From: Tuctoria greenei
Lineage: Eukaryota > Streptophyta > Magnoliopsida > Poales > Poaceae
NCBI GenBank assembly: GCA_036927565.1
Contig: JAYESD010000009.1
Span: 149,070,929-149,134,928, forward strand
Reading direction: 5' to 3'
DNA: 64,000 nt
The translations under genes were made by a program, and so were the position numbers. Shown here in pieces: positions 61,391 to 64,000 of the stretch (its first letter is position 1; every line of letters begins with the position of its first letter). The notes under the pieces are model-generated. The model was not told the DNA's origin. It ran no database searches and worked only from the letters and a program-made list of their open reading frames with translations.

Positions 61391-61990
61391 CTACTCGGCT
61401 AGGAAGTTCGCCAGGGCCTGACTTTTGACCGCATGCTGAGGGAGGAACTCGATCTCAAATTCCGCTAGCTCGGTTGCCCACTTGGCGATGTTGCCGGTAG
61501 CATTAGGGCCGTGGAGCATCGTTCTGAGCAGAAAGGAGGTGACCACTATGATCTTATGGCCCTGAAAGTAGTGCTGGAGCTTCCTCGATGCTATCAACAC
61601 GGTGTACAGCAGCTTATGTATCTCTTGATACCTTGTTTTTGCCTCATGGAGGACTTCGCTGATGTAGTAGACCGGCCTCTGAGTGATTCGGACTCTACCC
61701 GAGAGGTCCGGTGCTCCCTGCGTCGGATCTAGGTCCTCGGGTTCCTGGCCCCCAGGACCCGCATCATACTCCGGGGGCTGGGAGGTGGCGATTTCCTGGT
61801 TCTCGGAACCCCCTGGGAGAGATCCATGGCTTGGTCCGGTACCGGAGGTTTGGTGCCTGCGTTACGAGCTCCCTCTCGTGTATGTTGCTGATGTAGTTCC
61901 GATCGCTCTGCGACCAAGACCATACTAACCACTTCGGTTGTTGCAGTAACATACAGCAGTAGGGGCTCGTCGGGCTCCGGCGCCACCATA
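61391..61990 (-). pseudogene. Element D first RNase H with enlarged loop
   Basis: The first strand (VAPEPDEPLLLYVTATTEVVSMVLVAERSEL) lies at 61989-61895 and the second half (LIASRKLQHYFQGHKIIVV, LAEFEIEFLPQHAVKSQALA) at 61600-61391. Between them an insert of about 220 bp rich in Pro, Arg and Ser occupies the same loop that holds the palindromic insert in C. Stops and shifts break the frame. Confidence 0.65.
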
Positions 61991-62022
61991 ACTGGGAGGG
62001 ACGTCAGGTGCCTCTTGAGCTC

Positions 62023-62979
62023 CTAAAACGCCTCTTCCGCCTCTTCTGTACAGGCAAAGGGACCTGCCTTCCACAGAATTTTGGAGAAGGGAAGCACCCG
62101 TTCTGCTAGCCTTGAGATGAAGCGGCTGAGGGCCGCTAGGCAACCTGCGAGCTTCTGTACATCCTTGATACGCGCCGGGGGCCGCATCAGCTCTATCGCT
62201 TTGATCTTCTCAGGATTGGCTTCGATCCCATGGTCAGAAACCAGGAACCCAAGCAGCTTCCCAGATGAGACCCCGAAGACACACTTTTCAGGGTTCAGCA
62301 TCATGCGTGTAAGGCGTAGCCTGCTGAAGACTCTCACTAAGTTGTCTAGGAAGGATGAGCGATCTTTGATATTTACCACAATGTCATTGACATACACCTC
62401 TACCAGATCTCTAATGAGGTCCCCAAATGTTTTATGCATCGCACGTACAAAGGTAGGGAGAGCATTCTCAAGACCATAAGGCATGGAGACATAACAATAG
62501 AGGCCATCTACTGTTACAAAAGCAGTATGTTCTTCATCATCTCTAGACATAGGTATTTGATGGAAACCAGAATACGCATCTAGGAAACACAGCAGATCAC
62601 AACCTGACGTAGAGTCTACAATTTGATCTATCCTGGGGAGTGGGAATGGATCTTTTGGACATGCCTTGTTTAGGTTGGTGTAGTCGATGCACATCCGAAG
62701 CTTCCCGCCAGCCTTGGGGACGACAACAGGATTAGCCAACCACCGAGGCTGGTGGACCTCCCGGATGAAGCCGACATTGAGCAACTTCTTAATCTCGTCT
62801 CGGATGAAGTTTTGGCGCTCAACGGATTGCTTTCAGGGCTTCTGTTGTACCGGGTGGGCATCAGGGTAGATCTTCAGATGGTGCTCAATCACCTCCCTGG
62901 GGATCCCAGGCATCTGCGATGGTTTCTAGGCGAACACATCGACATTGTCCCGGAGGAAGGTGACGAGCGCGAATTCCTA
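62023..62979 (-). pseudogene. Element D reverse transcriptase
   Basis: The frame follows TAG 62977-62979. It has two further stops before 62784 and is then open: KLRMCIDYTNLNKACPKDP, LLCFLDAYSGFHQI with the first catalytic Asp, and EVYVNDIVVN. The box is YVND (62383-62394), so the first Asp of the pair is Asn. The thumb region (GIEANPEKIKAIELM, LAGCLAALSRFISR) follows. It is inactive by this change alone. Confidence 0.8.
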
Positions 62980-63753
62980 TTTGCTGTCCAGGTTACCCGC
63001 TATGCGGGTCGTCTGGGCAGCCTTAGAGCCGATCCTGACGACCTTCACAGGGATGTCTTCCTCGGCAGGCAACACGCGTGGAACTACGGTGGAGGTTCGT
63101 TGGGGCGGGCCTTGACTGTGTTGGCCTTCCCTTGCATCATCCAGGTCCGGGGCCTCCCTGCAGCGAGTGCTTGGAGCTGCTCCAAGGCTGATACCGCCAC
63201 AGTGCGGTCTCCCCGGACCCTGAGGACCCCGGATGGCGTTGGCATCTTCAGGACCAGATAGTTGTAGTGAGCTACGGCCATGAACTGGTATATCGCCAGC
63301 CTTCCGATGATGGCGTTTAAGGGAAGCTCAACATCCGCCACGTCGAATAGGATATTCTCCGTGCGGTAGTTCTCTGGGGTACCAAAGGTAACCGGGAGGT
63401 GGACGCTACCACTGGGCACAATCCGTCCTGGGCCCACACCTGAGAATGGGCTCGAAGGTGTGAGCCGAGACATAGGTATCTGCAGCTTCCGAAGGGCTGC
63501 AGTGGTGAAGAGGTTGAGGCCCGCTCCACCGTCGATCAGCATGTACTTCACATTGGCGATAGTTGGGGCTACGAGCAGTGGGAGCACTCCAGCTCCTACC
63601 ATGTTCTTCGGGCAGTCCGAAGCGTCAAAGCTGATAGTGGTGTCCATCCACTTGTTGTGGGGAGCCGGGCTTGGCACCAGGGCTACTGCCGCCACGGCCC
63701 GTCGTAGGACTTTCACTGCGTTTCCGACCCCCCCCCCCCCCCCCCCCCCCCCC
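62980..63753 (-). pseudogene. Element D protease
   Basis: FDASDCPKNMVGAGVLPLLV, the active site MLIDGGAGLNLF, LNAIIGRLAIYQFMAVAHYNYLVLKMPT and GVLRVRGDRTVAVSALEQL match the protease of C. The frame stops at 63084. The last residues before RT (DIPVKVVRIGSKAAQTTRI) are in another frame and end at TAG 62977-62979. Confidence 0.75.
63728..63753. repeat. Run of 26 C (poly-Gly codons on the minus strand)
   Basis: An uninterrupted C26 lies at the gag/protease boundary of D. C has no such run at the equivalent place (near 39780). It changes the frame between the two proteins. Confidence 0.9.
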
Positions 63754-64000
63754 GTAGATGACGTAGAGGAGCTTCCGTCGCTCCTGGTCATTGCTAGTGT
63801 CCGAGTCAGCACCCGTGAACACTGCTTTCACTGCTCTATGGGGCTCCTGGTACCCCATGTTCTCGTCCTTGTCCTCCGCAGCGTAAATCTTCTGCTTACC
63901 CTCCCTCTGGCGGGAGGGCTTGCTCTCTTGACGCTACTGCTTCTACCGCTGCTCGCGGAAACGTTCCGAGAGCTTCCTGACTTCCCGACACTCACTTGCA
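63754..64000 (-). pseudogene. Element D gag C-terminus (partial)
   Basis: The minus strand codes ECREVRKLSERFREQR, two stops in the Lys/Gln-rich part, and then SKPSRQREGKQKIYAAEDKDENMGYQEPHRAVKAVF, matching the gag end of C (DCREVQNLAERYNKRR, GFQDPKKVLKAVYT). It enters at the window edge, so the zinc knuckle is only partly seen. Confidence 0.7.

Larger units (their letters stand above)
54335..64000 (-). mobile_element. Element D: Tat-type Ty3/gypsy relative of C, cut by the window edge
   Basis: It has the same layout as C: LTR with G-box modules, plus-strand antisense gene with one intron, hairpin array, then minus-strand integrase, two RNases H, RT, protease and gag. The gag N-terminus and 5' LTR lie beyond 64000. 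It is inserted in element G; the base run CCAGC (54330-54334) should recur at the far end. It is more decayed in pol than C. Confidence 0.85.

Noticed and set aside
1..64000. tRNA, rRNA or known small RNA genes
   Set aside because: None was recognised; the tRNA-like matches are only the primer binding sites of the retroelements.

Overview
This window is plant nuclear DNA from a grass (Poaceae), probably a panicoid, though the species cannot be fixed by eye. It is a nested LTR-retrotransposon landscape with one recognisable cellular gene, a growth-regulating factor (GRF) transcription factor on the minus strand at about 50.3-51.3 kb. The grass assignment rests on the element families (Sirevirus-type Ty1/copia, Tekay-type chromovirus, Tat/Grande/RIRE2-type Ty3/gypsy), the GC-rich monocot coding style and Stowaway-like MITEs.

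Layout, with letter names used throughout. Z (1-6465, +): 3' part of a Tekay-like chromovirus with its 3' LTR, inserted into the gag of A. A (6466-15498, +): 3' part of a Sirevirus with a third, envelope-position ORF and a 3' LTR. 15499-17672: decayed host DNA with two Stowaway-like MITEs and an Ac/Ds-like hAT element that has 8-bp duplications. C (17673-42307, minus): a complete Tat-type gypsy element with TSD AACAC, carrying an antisense, intron-containing gene. That gene is split by B (22181-33860, minus), a complete Sirevirus with 1565-bp LTRs and TSD CTGGG. 42831-44028: a PIF/Harbinger-like non-autonomous element holding a GC-rich coding-like insert. F (44128-49014, +): a complete but dead copia element with TSD TGGTC. 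About 49015-52931: host DNA with the GRF gene and a mini-Stowaway. G (52932-54334, +): 5' part of a second short-LTR copia element. D (54335 to the right edge, minus): a relative of C inserted into the protease region of G.

Every retroelement ORF seen is damaged. Most premature stops are of the CAG/CAA or TGG to TAG/TAA kind expected from decay of methylated cytosines, and several catalytic residues are lost (integrase segment of A, reverse transcriptase segment of B, YVDD in C and D, integrase Glu in C). C and D are independent insertions of related elements, so comparing them shows what is conserved: a plus-strand gene with a conserved leader, a 78-bp intron at the same place in both, a long coiled-coil exon, and a tandem hairpin array where the antisense gene and pol converge.

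The recurring unexplained theme is short palindromes. A and B each carry their own palindrome family with a shared CGGA..TCCG frame, placed in the LTR and in front of the third ORF. In B the palindromes also lie inside gag and are translated. C carries a different palindrome family inside its RNase H coding region. The third ORFs of A and B and the antisense gene of C and D look like separate transcription units with their own leaders, and in B, C and D with introns.
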